Shown here piece after piece: positions 17,418-27,168 of a stretch of 64,000 nucleotides of DNA (its first letter is position 1; each line of letters opens with the position of its first letter). The translations under genes were made by a program, and so were the position numbers. The stretch is taken from NCBI RefSeq assembly GCF_030418165.1, contig NZ_JAUHTQ010000010.1, forward strand, positions 1-64,000, in the 5' to 3' direction. Below the pieces are notes generated by a model, which was given only the letters and a program-made list of their open reading frames with translations, had not been told where the DNA came from and made no database searches. This stretch comes from Ureibacillus aquaedulcis. GTDB taxonomy: Bacteria; Bacillota; Bacilli; Bacillales_A; Planococcaceae.

Positions 17418-17840
17418 ATGATAAAACATTATCAAAAAATTGCAGTAGCAATTGATTTCTCAAAACAGTCGATGAAGGCTCTTGATCGCGCAATTCTTGT
17501 AGCTAAGGATAATAGTGCAAGTTTGCAATTGATTAATGTAATCGATACCAAATCATTTGGTTCTGTAGCAGCTTATGATCCTGATTATGCAGAACAACAA
17601 AAAGAAGAACATGTTACAAAAATGGATGGGTTGAAAAATGAAGTTATTGCGGCAGGAGTTCCTGTGGTAGAGGTGATCGTCAAAGAGGGATCGGCAAAGG
17701 AAGTTTTAACAGAGCTTACAGGAATAGAATTACTTATTTGTGGTGCAACAGGCGTCAGCAATATCGAAAAAATGCTCATTGGATCAGTGGCAGAGCAAAT
17801 TGTGCAAAATGCGACTTGTGACGTACAAATAATACGATAA
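17418..17840 (+). CDS. Universal stress protein family protein
   Basis: 140-residue UspA-domain protein, a cytoplasmic stress-related nucleotide-binding fold. It begins KIAVAIDFSKQSMKALDRAI, typical of the family's first strand and helix, and ends with the ATP-binding pattern GATGVSNIEKMLIGSVAEQI (G-x2-G-x9-G-S), suggesting an ATP-binding subtype. GGAGGAAG precedes the ATG. It stands alone, with a terminator downstream. Specific stress unknown. Confidence 0.88.
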   Translation: MIKHYQKIAVAIDFSKQSMKALDRAILVAKDNSASLQLINVIDTKSFGSVAAYDPDYAEQQKEEHVTKMDGLKNEVIAAGVPVVEVIVKEGSAKEVLTELTGIELLICGATGVSNIEKMLIGSVAEQIVQNATCDVQIIR

Positions 17841-17935
17841 CAAAAGATTCTATGGCGTTGCGTAATCGCTGTCATCCTGTATTATGGAGTGTTATTTATT
17901 CGCTAGTAAAGGGGGATTTTGCCATTGACCCGCTG

Positions 17936-17969
17936 AACATCTATTTCATCGTGTAAATAGATGTTTTTT
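17936..17969 (+). terminator. Terminator after the usp gene
   Basis: Perfect 11-bp stem AACATCTATTT/AAATAGATGTT with an 8-base loop, followed by six T. The rest of the gap to 18426 is very AT-rich and shows no gene. Confidence 0.85.
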
Positions 17970-18426
17970 GTCGTGGGGCGAAGAATAAATTTTCTCTTTT
18001 AAGAAAGATTATTCTGGATAATAACAGGATAATTTTGTTTGAGGATTTTTGAGTCAGTTAAGTTATTCTAGTATACTTTGTAACTATTATGTAATAGTGA
18101 AATACAGTATCCCTCTTCAATAAATTAAAGATATTTTGCTGTAGTAAGATGTATAATATTTATTCTATAAAATGTATGCAATTTACTATAAAATGCTAAT
18201 AAATTCTAAATGAGTTAAATTGTAAAGTACCTTGCAACTAGCGTTGCACCAATATTCAAGCTGTTTTATAACAAGGAATTCCCTCCATATAATCAATTAT
18301 AGAATGAAAGCAATTTATGGGAATTCAATTAACTTAATATAAGAAATGAATATGCGTTTAACTTCATATTTTCTATGAAATGCAGAAAAAATCTCTTTTA
18401 CACAAATAATTTTTTTAAAAAAACTA

Positions 18427-18456
18427 TTGCATTTCATATTTTGTAAATGTTATCTT
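18427..18456 (+). promoter_or_regulatory. Candidate sigma-A promoter of the MFS transporter
   Basis: TTGCAT (18427-18432), an 18-base spacer and TATCTT (18451-18456), 60 bases before the start codon, in an AT-rich stretch. Confidence 0.4.
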
Positions 18457-18515
18457 GGGATAAGGGTTGTTCACAACTTTATCATATTTACAGAGAAAGG
18501 GGCTAAAAGAGAATT

Positions 18516-19793
18516 ATGAAGAAAAATCGATGGTTAATCGCTCTTTCTGCCATTGCAATTCATCTATCGATTGGAGGAGCTTATGCATACAGTGTTTACA
18601 AGATTCCAATTGTAACAGAGATGGGATGGACTGAAACAAATGTTACTGTAGCCTTTACAATTATGATGGGGCTTGCTGGATTTGCAGCGGCACTATTTGG
18701 TAGTTTAGTAGAAAAAATGGGGCCTAGGAAATCAGCTATGGTCGCGGCTGTGTTATTTGGAGCTGGACAAGCAGGTGCCGGTTTAGCAATTATGATGGAC
18801 TCTGTTGTACTATATTGGTTAACTTACGGGGTATTAAGTGGATTGGGTATGGGTATTGGATATATTGCTCCGGTATCGACATTGGTAAAATGGTTCCCCG
18901 ATCGCCGTGGTTTAGCAACAGGGATGGCTGTATTAGGTTTTGGTTCGGGTGCGCTAATTACTGCGCCGGTTGCCGCAAACTTAATGGAAGGTGTAGGGAT
19001 TCCAACTACATACTTTATCTTGGGAGTAAGTTATTTTATCTTGATGATTTTAGGAGCTTCATATATTGCACCTCCAGTTAAAGGATACATGCCTGAGGGA
19101 ATGAAGAAGGCAACGGAATCAGGAGAGAAGAAAGTAAAACTGGATTTGGCTCAAATGTCAGCAAAAGAAGCTGTAAAAACAAGACAATTCTGGATGTTAT
19201 GGGCTATGCACTTAGTGAACGTAACAGCAGGTATTATGATGATTTCTGTTGCTTCGCCAATGGCTCAGGAAATTGTAGGTTTATCAGTTGCCGGAGCAGC
19301 AACAATGGTTGGTGTAATGGGATTATTCAATGGTGGCGGCCGATTAATTTGGGCTGCGATTTCTGACTATATCGGTCGTACAAATATTTTTGTTATCTTC
19401 TTTACAATTCAGGTAATAACATTTGCAGTATTGCCGTTTACAACAAACGTGATTCTTTTCCAAGTATTTATCTTCTTGGTAGTAAGTTGTTATGGTGGTG
19501 GATTCTCTAACCTGCCTGCATATGCAAGTGATTTATTTGGAACAAAACAGCTTGGTGTCATCCACGGTTATTTATTAACAACATGGTCTTTAGGCGGAAT
19601 TTTTGGTCCGATTATCGTAAGTACTGTAAAGAATATGTACGGTAGCTATATTCCGGTGTTCTATCTGTTTACTGGATTAATCGCTGTTTCACTTTTAATT
19701 TCACTATTACTGCGTGCAGATGTAAACAAAAAGAAAAAGTCTCTTGTGGGCAAAAAAGAGTCAGTTGGAGATCTCTCAACGACAACGTCATAA
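18516..19793 (+). CDS. OFA-family MFS transporter
   Basis: 425-residue major facilitator of the oxalate/formate antiporter (OFA) family with twelve predicted membrane helices. It opens with the typical RWLIALSAIAIHLSIGGAYA and YSVYKIP, and has the loop-2/3 motif FGSLVEKMGPRKS and WFPDRRGLATG after helix 4. Members exchange oxalate/formate or carry lactate and other small monocarboxylates; the substrate cannot be decided here. AGAAAGGGG precedes ATG 18516. It is monocistronic. Confidence 0.87.
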   Translation: MKKNRWLIALSAIAIHLSIGGAYAYSVYKIPIVTEMGWTETNVTVAFTIMMGLAGFAAALFGSLVEKMGPRKSAMVAAVLFGAGQAGAGLAIMMDSVVLYWLTYGVLSGLGMGIGYIAPVSTLVKWFPDRRGLATGMAVLGFGSGALITAPVAANLMEGVGIPTTYFILGVSYFILMILGASYIAPPVKGYMPEGMKKATESGEKKVKLDLAQMSAKEAVKTRQFWMLWAMHLVNVTAGIMMISVASPMAQEIVGLSVAGAATMVGVMGLFNGGGRLIWAAISDYIGRTNIFVIFFTIQVITFAVLPFTTNVILFQVFIFLVVSCYGGGFSNLPAYASDLFGTKQLGVIHGYLLTTWSLGGIFGPIIVSTVKNMYGSYIPVFYLFTGLIAVSLLISLLLRADVNKKKKSLVGKKESVGDLSTTTS

Positions 19794-19815
19794 AAATTAT
19801 ATAAACAGTAAATTG

Positions 19816-19857
19816 CCGAATAAAGGACATTTCGCACATGTCCTTATTCGGTTTTTT
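19816..19857 (+). terminator. Terminator after the MFS transporter
   Basis: CCGAATAAAGGACAT (19816-19830) pairs with ATGTCCTTATTCGG (one bulged A), followed by six T. From 19858 to 20111 I see only AT-rich sequence leading to the next gene. Confidence 0.88.
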
Positions 19858-20111
19858 ATATTTAAGGTTGTTAAAAAACCAGAATCGATTCTTCAAAAAA
19901 TGTAATATAATTCATATTTGTCGTCAACTTGATAATCAAAACCTTGCGTAATTGTGACTGAAAAGAGCATATTCTGTCATGTTTATAATAGATTTTTATC
20001 ATAATGATCCATGCCCTGCACATGTTATGACAATTATCATTTGAAGAAGATTACATCTGACTCTACCCAAACAGCAACAGTATGCAATAATAATAGGGAG
20101 AGGTGAAGAAT

Positions 20112-20753
20112 ATGGCACAATTGACAGCTGTCCAAAAAAATTATAGTAAAAAAGAAGAAATTTTAAATTCAGTAAGTCATGGTCTAGGTGCCCTGCTTTC
20201 AATCCCGGCTACTTTGTTTTTAGTTCACAAGGCACGTATAGAAGGCTCTACTATTGAATTGGTGAGTTACATCATATTTGGACTTTCGATGTTCTGTTTA
20301 TATGCAGCATCTACTATCTACCACGCATGGCCTACACATAAAAGTGTTTTGAAAAAGCTTGATCATAGCTCTATTTTTCTAATGATTGCCGGAACATATA
20401 CGCCTGTTGCGCTAATCGCGATTGGAGGAAAATTAGGTTGGACAATCTTTTTTATAGAATGGGGATTGGCGCTATTCGGGATTCTTTTTAAGATGTATTT
20501 TGTACATCGTTTTGCAAGGTTATCGCTACTAGTTTATTTAGGGATGGGTTGGCTTGCCATTGTCTTTTATGACCCGATGTTAAGTTACATCACAATGAAC
20601 GGATTTCTCCTCCTTCTAGCAGGAGGGCTAAGCTATACAATTGGTACGTTTTTTTACAAAAATAAAAAAATCCCATACAATCATGCAATTTGGCATGTGT
20701 TTGTAATGGGAGGCAGTTTATTTATGTATCTTACTATTTATCTATATATGTAG
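20112..20753 (+). CDS. Hemolysin III / PAQR family membrane protein
   Basis: 213-residue seven-helix membrane protein of the hemolysin III (YplQ, PAQR-like) family. Family blocks are present: SVSHGLGALLSIPA, the zinc-site motifs SMFCLYAASTIYHAW, AGTYTPVALI, and the C-terminal WHVFVMGGSLFMYL with its conserved histidine. Start ATG 20112 was chosen over GTG 20103, which lies in the GAGAGGTGA ribosome-binding site. Such proteins are thought to be metal-dependent hydrolases or membrane-lipid regulators; the toxin name is historical. Confidence 0.85.
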   Translation: MAQLTAVQKNYSKKEEILNSVSHGLGALLSIPATLFLVHKARIEGSTIELVSYIIFGLSMFCLYAASTIYHAWPTHKSVLKKLDHSSIFLMIAGTYTPVALIAIGGKLGWTIFFIEWGLALFGILFKMYFVHRFARLSLLVYLGMGWLAIVFYDPMLSYITMNGFLLLLAGGLSYTIGTFFYKNKKIPYNHAIWHVFVMGGSLFMYLTIYLYM

Positions 20754-20763
20754 CACAAGCACA

Positions 20764-20802
20764 AACCTGTACATTTCTTCTTTAGAAATGTACAGGTTTT
20801 TT
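20764..20802. terminator. Bidirectional terminator
   Basis: Stem AACCTGTACATTTCT/AGAAATGTACAGGTT (15 bp, 5-base loop) with T on both exits, between two convergent genes. Confidence 0.88.
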
Positions 20803-21289
20803 ATTGCTGCATTTCAAAGCCGTTAATCTGTGTAACATCCACCACTAATGTATGATTGTCTGGTGTCAAAAAAATTACTGAATTTTTGGGTTCGTGAAAA
20901 TCGATTAATCCACTTACTTCGATGGGGGAGCCGTTTACGTAGATTTTTTTTATGTTTTTTGAGGGTACAGTCTTTCTGATGAGTTTAAGGAATTCTTCAT
21001 TCTGTATGGGTCTATTCATCAGTTCGATCATTGTGGTTTGAAGCATTTTTAAATGACTGCTCAAAACATTTGTCGAGTGTTTTGTATTTAGCATAAGGTT
21101 ATTAATCACTTGATGGAATTTAAGAAGTGATTGTTCCATTATGACTTGTTTCTCGATGATTTGTTTTAAATCAGAACTTATCTTCTCATCCAAGTAGGAA
21201 ATGTTGTATGATTTTTGATTTCCTTTATGATCTAGTTGAGGGTTAAAAAAGATTTTCGGATTAGAATAATTGGTTTTGGGAGGATTCAT
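20801..21289 (-). CDS. Uncharacterised protein, 162 residues
   Basis: Not recognised with confidence. The N-terminal 45 residues are polar and look disordered (NPPKTNYSNPKIFFNPQ). The middle (about 48-115) is helical and may form a coiled coil. The last 50 residues are predicted beta-rich (KKIYVNGSPIEVSGLI, then SVIFLTPDNHTLVVDVTQIN), like a small Sm- or SH3-type barrel. AAAGGAG precedes the ATG. A spore-surface role is possible from this general layout but not supported by any specific motif. Confidence 0.6.
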   Translation of the reverse strand: MNPPKTNYSNPKIFFNPQLDHKGNQKSYNISYLDEKISSDLKQIIEKQVIMEQSLLKFHQVINNLMLNTKHSTNVLSSHLKMLQTTMIELMNRPIQNEEFLKLIRKTVPSKNIKKIYVNGSPIEVSGLIDFHEPKNSVIFLTPDNHTLVVDVTQINGFEMQQ

Positions 21290-21416
21290 CTACAATAACT
21301 CCTTTCCCTTTATAAGCTATTTGTAGTATATGCGTTTAAGTAAATTGTTGTTATACAAAAACAGATGATATGAAAAAAATCGACCAACCTGAGTAGTCAG
21401 CCGATTTCACTATCCT

Positions 21417-22163
21417 TTATTCTTCGTAGAGCATTTTCTTTGTCATGCCGCCATCAACTGTTAAATTAATGCCTGTGACAAAATTATTTCTTTCATCTGT
21501 TAGATAAAAACAAGCACGTGCAATATCTTCAGGCTTTCCTACGCGACCGGAGAAATGCTGAAGATGGTCGATCTCTCTTAAACTGTCATAGTCACCGGTC
21601 TCAATCCAACCAGGTGAAATACAATTTACGCGGATGGAGTCTGTCCCAAGAGAACTTGCGAGTGCATGGGTTAGTGCTACAATCCCTCCTTTTGTGGCAG
21701 CGTATGATTCACTATGAGGTTCAGACATAAAAGCACGTGTGGAAGCCATTGATACAATAGCTCCTCCTTTGGGATTCAATCTCATAAACTTTGCAGCTTC
21801 TCTTGAACATAGGAAGACGCTTCTCAAGTTTGTATTGATAATATCATCGAAAATCTCAATTGAAAGATCGTAAGGGGAAATAGGTTTGAAAATTCCTGCG
21901 TTATTAATAAGAATATCAATCTTTTTAAAATGCAGCACAGCAGTCGTCATTAAATGAATGATAGCTTGTTCTTTGCGTACATCTGTCGGAACGAAAATGA
22001 CTTTGCATCCATCTTCTGCAAGATTGGAACATACTGATTGACCTAACTCTTCATTGATATCGGCCATTACAACGCAAGCGCCTTGCTGGGCATACTGTGT
22101 AGCCACTTCTTTTCCGATTCCCTGTGCAGCACCTGTAACAATGACCGTTTTATTTTGAAACAT
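21417..22163 (-). CDS. Short-chain dehydrogenase/reductase
   Basis: Classical SDR oxidoreductase of 248 residues. Cofactor motif TGAAQGIGKE (10-19), with D35 after the second strand (ADIN) favouring NAD over NADP; NNAG (87-90); catalytic S141 region, Y154 and K158 in SYAATKGG. The start at 22163 is set by AGGAGGG 6 bases upstream; the longer frame beginning at 22217 has no site. Substrate unknown; the family includes glucose dehydrogenases and 3-oxoacyl-ACP reductases. Confidence 0.85.
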   Translation of the reverse strand: MFQNKTVIVTGAAQGIGKEVATQYAQQGACVVMADINEELGQSVCSNLAEDGCKVIFVPTDVRKEQAIIHLMTTAVLHFKKIDILINNAGIFKPISPYDLSIEIFDDIINTNLRSVFLCSREAAKFMRLNPKGGAIVSMASTRAFMSEPHSESYAATKGGIVALTHALASSLGTDSIRVNCISPGWIETGDYDSLREIDHLQHFSGRVGKPEDIARACFYLTDERNNFVTGINLTVDGGMTKKMLYEE

Positions 22164-22277
22164 ATAATCCCTCCTGCTTTCTAATTCTTTAATATTAAAA
22201 TACATGAATTTTACCAAAAAGGAAAAGTGGTTAGCTCAGGTACAAACACCCAAGCCAACCACTTAGTTTGTTTTGAT

Positions 22278-22790
22278 TTATCTTTCGTCGTGTGGTGCTA
22301 CATGCAATGGTGGAGGTACTAACCACCCTTTACTTTTGTTTAATCGCAGCAATCTGGCACCGAGTTGTGCCTTGGCCATATGCATTTGGCCATACATCAT
22401 GGAGATATCTTCACGTGTAGACATACCCATTGCCGTACTGCAGGCAACTAATCCAGCAGCAAGGTTTCCTGAAATTATTGCACTGATTTCGGGGTCATTG
22501 TATCTTGCACCTACTGGAATGTCTTCAAGCCTAGCATTAGGGCGTTCAGGTGGAGCAGGAGGAAGTCCGATGCCATTCACTTTTAGAATTTCTTTCAATT
22601 GCTTATTTTCTTCCTCCATACCTGTAATGGATTCTTCAACCAACTTAGCAAGATCGCGGTCCCCGGTATGATTGTATAATGTTTGATACATTGCAATCAT
22701 GCCATTATTCGTTAAAACGTTAGACCATATCGTAAAGATTTCTCCATAATGAAGCGGCTCTTCTTTTGGATTTCTACTCATGATTCCCAT
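22278..22790 (-). CDS. DUF3231 / CotF-like four-helix protein
   Basis: 170-residue protein resembling single-domain members of DUF3231, a mostly helical, ferritin-like group related to spore coat CotF-like proteins. Features used: the helical start LHYGEIFTIWSNVLTNNGMI, acidic EEENKQLKEIL, the proline-rich LPPAPPERP linker, and the C-terminal KSKGWLVPPP. ATG 22790 lies 8 bases after AAGGAG; the GTG at 22799 would overlap that site. The family assignment is from memory of its pattern and moderate; a spore-related role is inference. Confidence 0.6.
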   Translation of the reverse strand: MGIMSRNPKEEPLHYGEIFTIWSNVLTNNGMIAMYQTLYNHTGDRDLAKLVEESITGMEEENKQLKEILKVNGIGLPPAPPERPNARLEDIPVGARYNDPEISAIISGNLAAGLVACSTAMGMSTREDISMMYGQMHMAKAQLGARLLRLNKSKGWLVPPPLHVAPHDER

Positions 22791-23121
22791 ATATAGCACT
22801 CCTTACTGGTTCTTAAAATTTTCCTACAAAACTAGAGTAGTCAAGTTGCAAAATAATATTCAAAATTAATAAATTATCATAATATTTTTGTGACTCACTT
22901 CATTGTAAAGAAAATTTGAAGGAACTTCGTGAGCAAAGGCAGAACTTTAGTACAGGGTGTTCGAGAAGGAATTATATTTCTTGAAGGAAGGGGAGCGTTA
23001 AGAAATTTCAAATTGGGACATGGGTCAGTACCGATCCGTTTGAAAACAGATATTGGTCGCATTACGGTAGTAGCGGCAGTTTTACAGAAAGTATATAGGA
23101 TGATTAGGGGGAGAGATGTTT

Positions 23122-24003
23122 ATGAAAAAAATACTGGTTTTTGGCGGTACAAGATTTTTTGGGAAGAAGCTTGTGGAATACCTTATTGCAGAAGGACATG
23201 AAGTAACAATTGCTACTCGCGGAAAAACTGAGCATTCTTTCGGAGAAAAGGTAAACCATTCAATTGTAGACCGAACAAATAAAGATGACCTCGCATCTGC
23301 ATTTGCAAATGCACAATGGGATATTATTTACGATAATATCTGTTACTCTCCTAATGATGCATTGGCTGCATGTGAGATTTTCGACGGGAAAACGAAGAAA
23401 TATGTGTTTACTTCCACTATGTCAACTTATACAGATCTAGGTGCGGACCTTTCCGAAGCGGACTTCGATCCCTATACTTACGAAATTAGATTCGGAAACG
23501 ATGGGGACTATTCATACGGAGAAGGCAAACGCCTAGCGGAAGCTGTATTTTTCCAAAAGGCAACTTTCCCTGTTGTTGCAGTACGCTTTCCTATTGTTCT
23601 AGGAGAAGATGATTATACAAGAAGGTTGCACTTCCATGTAGAGAGAGTTTCAGAAGAGAAAGTCATTAGCTTTTTAAATATGGATGCCCGCATGTCCTAC
23701 ATTTTATCGGATGATGCAGGTGATTTCTTAAAATTTGCAGGTTTCTCTGATATTGTTGGCCCATATAACGCGACTTCTTCGGGAACTTATTCATTAAAAG
23801 AATTAATGAGAATGATTGAACAGAATGTTGGGAAGAAAGCAAAGATCGCTCTTGTTGGAGACGAGGAAACGCGTTCGCCCTTCGCAGTTCCGAAAGATTG
23901 GTTTATGTCCCAGGAAAAATCAATTGAAGCAGGATTTACATGCCGACCATTGGAAAATTGGCTGCCAAACCTTATTAAAACTTTATCTCAGCAAATTAAA
24001 TAA
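23122..24003 (+). CDS. NAD-dependent epimerase/dehydratase family protein
   Basis: 293-residue extended-SDR-like protein with Rossmann motif FGGTRFFGKKLVEYL (GGTxFxG) at the N-terminus, typical of a subgroup including isoflavone-reductase-like and CSP41-type proteins. The usual YxxxK appears as Y(GE)GK in YSYGEGKRLAE. It ends with a sugar-nucleotide-epimerase-like helical region. ATG 23122 is 8 bases after GGGGGAG; ATG 23116 would be too close. Substrate unknown. The 330 bases before it hold no gene that I believe. Confidence 0.8.
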   Translation: MKKILVFGGTRFFGKKLVEYLIAEGHEVTIATRGKTEHSFGEKVNHSIVDRTNKDDLASAFANAQWDIIYDNICYSPNDALAACEIFDGKTKKYVFTSTMSTYTDLGADLSEADFDPYTYEIRFGNDGDYSYGEGKRLAEAVFFQKATFPVVAVRFPIVLGEDDYTRRLHFHVERVSEEKVISFLNMDARMSYILSDDAGDFLKFAGFSDIVGPYNATSSGTYSLKELMRMIEQNVGKKAKIALVGDEETRSPFAVPKDWFMSQEKSIEAGFTCRPLENWLPNLIKTLSQQIK

Positions 24004-24462
24004 AAACTGGATATAAAACAACTCTAAAAAGTTGTAGTGAAAGCCCGAAAGACTTATAGTGAACCCATTAAAACGGTTCGCCTATCGCTAATACATCATC
24101 TAATTCTGCTGCTTTTTTAAAGGCTCCTGCTCTTTATAAAAGCAGTTTTTTGGTTCGTAGGAAATATGAAATGACACGCTTTAGTTCCTTGCGGATTCCT
24201 GATTATACTCAGTAAATATGCAACTATAGTCCCCGCATACTTTCGATTAAAATCGGGAAAATACGGTTAATACTTGTATAAATTAAATTTGATTGTTCCT
24301 ACCGAAAGTAAAATGTTAAAATAAAATGGATTGACTGGTAATATTTTCACTGGAAAATACGAAAGGTAAACTTTCCTGGTCTTGCATAAGCGCAACTAAA
24401 ACTTATTGCTACATATGTTTATATAGGCTAAGTTTTCAAATTGACATCAGGGAGTGAGACGT
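24004..24462. other. Gene-free stretch before ysoA
   Basis: No gene seen. It contains one likely terminator (CTGCT near 24131 with AGCAG and six T at about 24145-24151). The rest is AT-rich. Confidence 0.45.
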
Positions 24463-25461
24463 TTGAAGAGAGGACAAAAAAAATACACAACATTTGAGAA
24501 TGTCGTTATATTTCCTGGTACAGTTGAAAAATTAATTGCTCGTGCCCACGAATATGTTGAAAACTATCAATATGATCTAGCCAATAACAGCTTTGAAGAA
24601 GCATTGAAGTATACAGAGGGAGATGAAGTAACGCTAAGTGTCTATGCCTATTCACTATATGAAACAAAATCATTTGAAAGAGCTAAAGAAGTTTGCGAAC
24701 GATTATTGAGCATTGGTCCGACGATGTATTTAGAGGTAATGGAGTTGTACTTAACGATATGTATGCAGCTGAAACAATACAAACAAGTTGAAAGCATCAT
24801 TACTTCATTACTGGAGGAGGGTGCAATCCCTCAGGAGCAAATAGATAAATTTGAACGTCTAAAGGATATAAACGCAAATATTGCGGACAATGCAAAGAAA
24901 CAAGAAGATATTACTACCAGTGTAAATGAAATAGACGGCGATTTATTTAAACTTGAAAAATTTATGTCACTATCACCCAATAAGCAATTAACCCTGGTAC
25001 ACGAACTTACTACAATGAACATCCGACCGATCGTGCAGCACTTGAAGGCGATTGTCGAAAATGCAGAAACCCATCCTTTTATTAAAAGTATTGTATTAAT
25101 CTTGCTTGTCGAACAGCAAGTGGACGTAAATGTAAAGATAAGCAAGTTCAATCAAGAAAAGTATGTGAATCCTTCTGTGTTGGAACTGCCGACGAAAATG
25201 CCTCAATTTCTGACGGTGTCCAAAATGATTTCGGATAAATTGGAAAAAGAGCCGTCTACCTTGGAAATGGTAGAATACTTACTTTCTAAACACGCAATTG
25301 TCACTTATCCTTTTGAATGGCTTCATTATGAATCGGAAGATGTAGCCCTAAGTTATATAGATTTGGTCAGAACGATGTTTGGCAGTGTGCAGGAAATGGA
25401 TGATGAACTGGTAGAATTTCTGCAGATCCTCGAAAAGTTAACAGAACTACAAGAAGTATGA
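24463..25461 (+). CDS. ysoA: TPR-repeat protein YsoA
   Basis: 332-residue cytoplasmic protein with tetratricopeptide-like helical repeats in its first half (LARAHEYVENYQYDLANNSF-type pairs; residues about 20-120) and a helical, acidic second half. The gene sits directly upstream of tig, as ysoA does in B. subtilis, which is the main basis for the name. TTG 24463 was chosen as start because GGGAG lies 8 bases upstream. Function unknown; TPR proteins usually mediate protein-protein contacts. Confidence 0.75.
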   Translation: MKRGQKKYTTFENVVIFPGTVEKLIARAHEYVENYQYDLANNSFEEALKYTEGDEVTLSVYAYSLYETKSFERAKEVCERLLSIGPTMYLEVMELYLTICMQLKQYKQVESIITSLLEEGAIPQEQIDKFERLKDINANIADNAKKQEDITTSVNEIDGDLFKLEKFMSLSPNKQLTLVHELTTMNIRPIVQHLKAIVENAETHPFIKSIVLILLVEQQVDVNVKISKFNQEKYVNPSVLELPTKMPQFLTVSKMISDKLEKEPSTLEMVEYLLSKHAIVTYPFEWLHYESEDVALSYIDLVRTMFGSVQEMDDELVEFLQILEKLTELQEV

Positions 25462-25467
25462 AAAAAG

Positions 25468-25495
25468 TTGAAACTGCGAGTATCTATGTTATACT
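25468..25495 (+). promoter_or_regulatory. Candidate sigma-A promoter of tig
   Basis: TTGAAA (25468-25473), a 16-base spacer and TATACT (25490-25495) with an extended -10 (TGT just before). It lies between the ysoA stop and the tig start. Confidence 0.6.
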
Positions 25496-25567
25496 AAAAT
25501 GGTTGTCAAAATCGTAGATACGAGTGGTTTGTCTAACAATTGTAAACTAATTTTGGAGGTATTATAT

Positions 25568-26860
25568 ATGTCAGCTAAATGGGAAAAACAAGAAGGTAAT
25601 ATTGGTACATTAACAATCGAAGTACCAGCTGAAGAAGTTAACAAAGCGATCGATAAAGCTTTTGCTAAAGTGGTAAAAGAAATTAACGTACCTGGATTCC
25701 GTAAAGGGAAAATGCCGCGTCCAATGTTCGAAAAACGCTTTGGTGTAGAAGCTCTATACCAAGATGCTTTAGAAATTTTAGTTCCGGATGCATACTCGAA
25801 TGCAATCGATGAAACAGGCATCACTCCTGTTGATTACCCAGAAATCGACGGTACTGAAAACTTCGCTAAAGGTGAAAACTTCACTTTCATCGCAAAAGTT
25901 ACTGTTAAACCTGAGCCAAAACTTGGAGATTACAAAGGTTTAGAAGTGAAAAAGAGCGAAACAGTAGTAACTGATGAAGAAGTAGAAGCACAAATCGAGG
26001 AACAATTAGCTCGTAAGGCTGAGTTGGAAATTAAAGAAGATGAAGCAATCGTAACAGGTGACACTGCTACAATCGATTTCGAAGGTTTCTTGGGTGAAGA
26101 AGCATTCGAAGGCGGTAAAGGTGAAGACTATGCGCTAGAAATCGGTTCTGGTTCATTCATTCCAGGATTTGAAGAACAATTAGTTGGGTTAAAAGCTGGA
26201 GAATCTAAAGACGTAGTTGTAACATTCCCTGAAGAATACCATGCTGAAGAGTTAGCAGGTAAAGAAGCTACATTCAAAGTAGCAGTTAAAGAAGTAAAAA
26301 CAAAAGTTCTTCCAGAATTAAACGACGAATTCGCAAAAGAAATCGACCCAGAAGTTGAATCTCTAGAAGCGTTGCGTGCGAAAATCAAAGAACAAACAGT
26401 TGAACAAAAGAAAGCAGACGCTGAAAGCACACTACGCGACGAATTAGTAGAAAAAGCGGCTGAAAATGCTGAAGTTGAAATTCCTGAAAGCATGACTCAC
26501 AACGAAATTCACCGCATGATTGAAGAATTCGGTCAACGTCTACAAATGCAAGGTATGACTTTAGATCTTTACTACCAATTCTCTGGACAAGATGAGCACG
26601 CACTGCACGAACAAATGCGTCCGGAAGCTGAAAGCCGTGTTCGCGTTTCATTAGTACTTGAAGCAATCGCGAAAGCTGAGAACATCGAAGTTACTGAAGA
26701 AGACGTTAAAGCGGAGCTTGAAAAAATGTCTGGTCAATTCGGCATGACAGCTGATCAAATTTTAGCTGCATTAGGTGGAACTACTGAAATTTTAGAGAAT
26801 GATATCCGTACTCAAAAAACTGTAGAATTCCTAGTTGAAAATGCGAAAATTACAGAATAA
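25568..26860 (+). CDS. tig: Trigger factor
   Basis: Ribosome-bound chaperone and peptidyl-prolyl isomerase that receives nascent chains. 430 residues: N-terminal ribosome-binding domain with the signature GFRKGKMPR (the family GFRxGKxP, docking on L23), a central FKBP-type domain (about 150-245, with [18 protein letters not shown]), and a long C-terminal helical domain. ATG 25568 is 8 bases after GGAGG. Codon use is notably biased, as in a highly expressed gene. A terminator separates it from clpX. Confidence 0.97.
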   Translation: MSAKWEKQEGNIGTLTIEVPAEEVNKAIDKAFAKVVKEINVPGFRKGKMPRPMFEKRFGVEALYQDALEILVPDAYSNAIDETGITPVDYPEIDGTENFAKGENFTFIAKVTVKPEPKLGDYKGLEVKKSETVVTDEEVEAQIEEQLARKAELEIKEDEAIVTGDTATIDFEGFLGEEAFEGGKGEDYALEIGSGSFIPGFEEQLVGLKAGESKDVVVTFPEEYHAEELAGKEATFKVAVKEVKTKVLPELNDEFAKEIDPEVESLEALRAKIKEQTVEQKKADAESTLRDELVEKAAENAEVEIPESMTHNEIHRMIEEFGQRLQMQGMTLDLYYQFSGQDEHALHEQMRPEAESRVRVSLVLEAIAKAENIEVTEEDVKAELEKMSGQFGMTADQILAALGGTTEILENDIRTQKTVEFLVENAKITE

Positions 26861-26928
26861 TCTTCACTTTTCCAATGCAATGTAATTGCTTGAAGAAAAG
26901 TTAAATGTTAGTTTAATAATAGAAGATG

Positions 26929-26962
26929 AACAAGGTACGGCATATTACCGTACCTTGTTTTC
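26929..26962 (+). terminator. Terminator after tig
   Basis: Perfect 12-bp stem AACAAGGTACGG/CCGTACCTTGTT, 7-base loop, T-rich exit. The following 200 bases up to clpX contain no gene. Confidence 0.9.
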
Positions 26963-27168
26963 AAACTAAGAAGATTCAGATATTTAGTAATTTTTACATT
27001 AACACAATAGTTCTTAGTGGAGTTAATGAATTAATTCTGACATACTGGATAATACATAGACAAAAAATGCTTATAATAAATATCTAATTATGAGCTCATA
27101 CAAAACAACTTATTTGATAATGATGACAGAATCTTGTAAGATTGTTGCTTGAATAGGGGTGAAGCACA

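Noticed and set aside
22929-23201. 90-codon frame upstream of and overlapping the NAD-epimerase gene
   Set aside because: Its last third runs over the well-supported start of the epimerase gene in another frame, its GTG has a weak site, and the product has no recognisable features.
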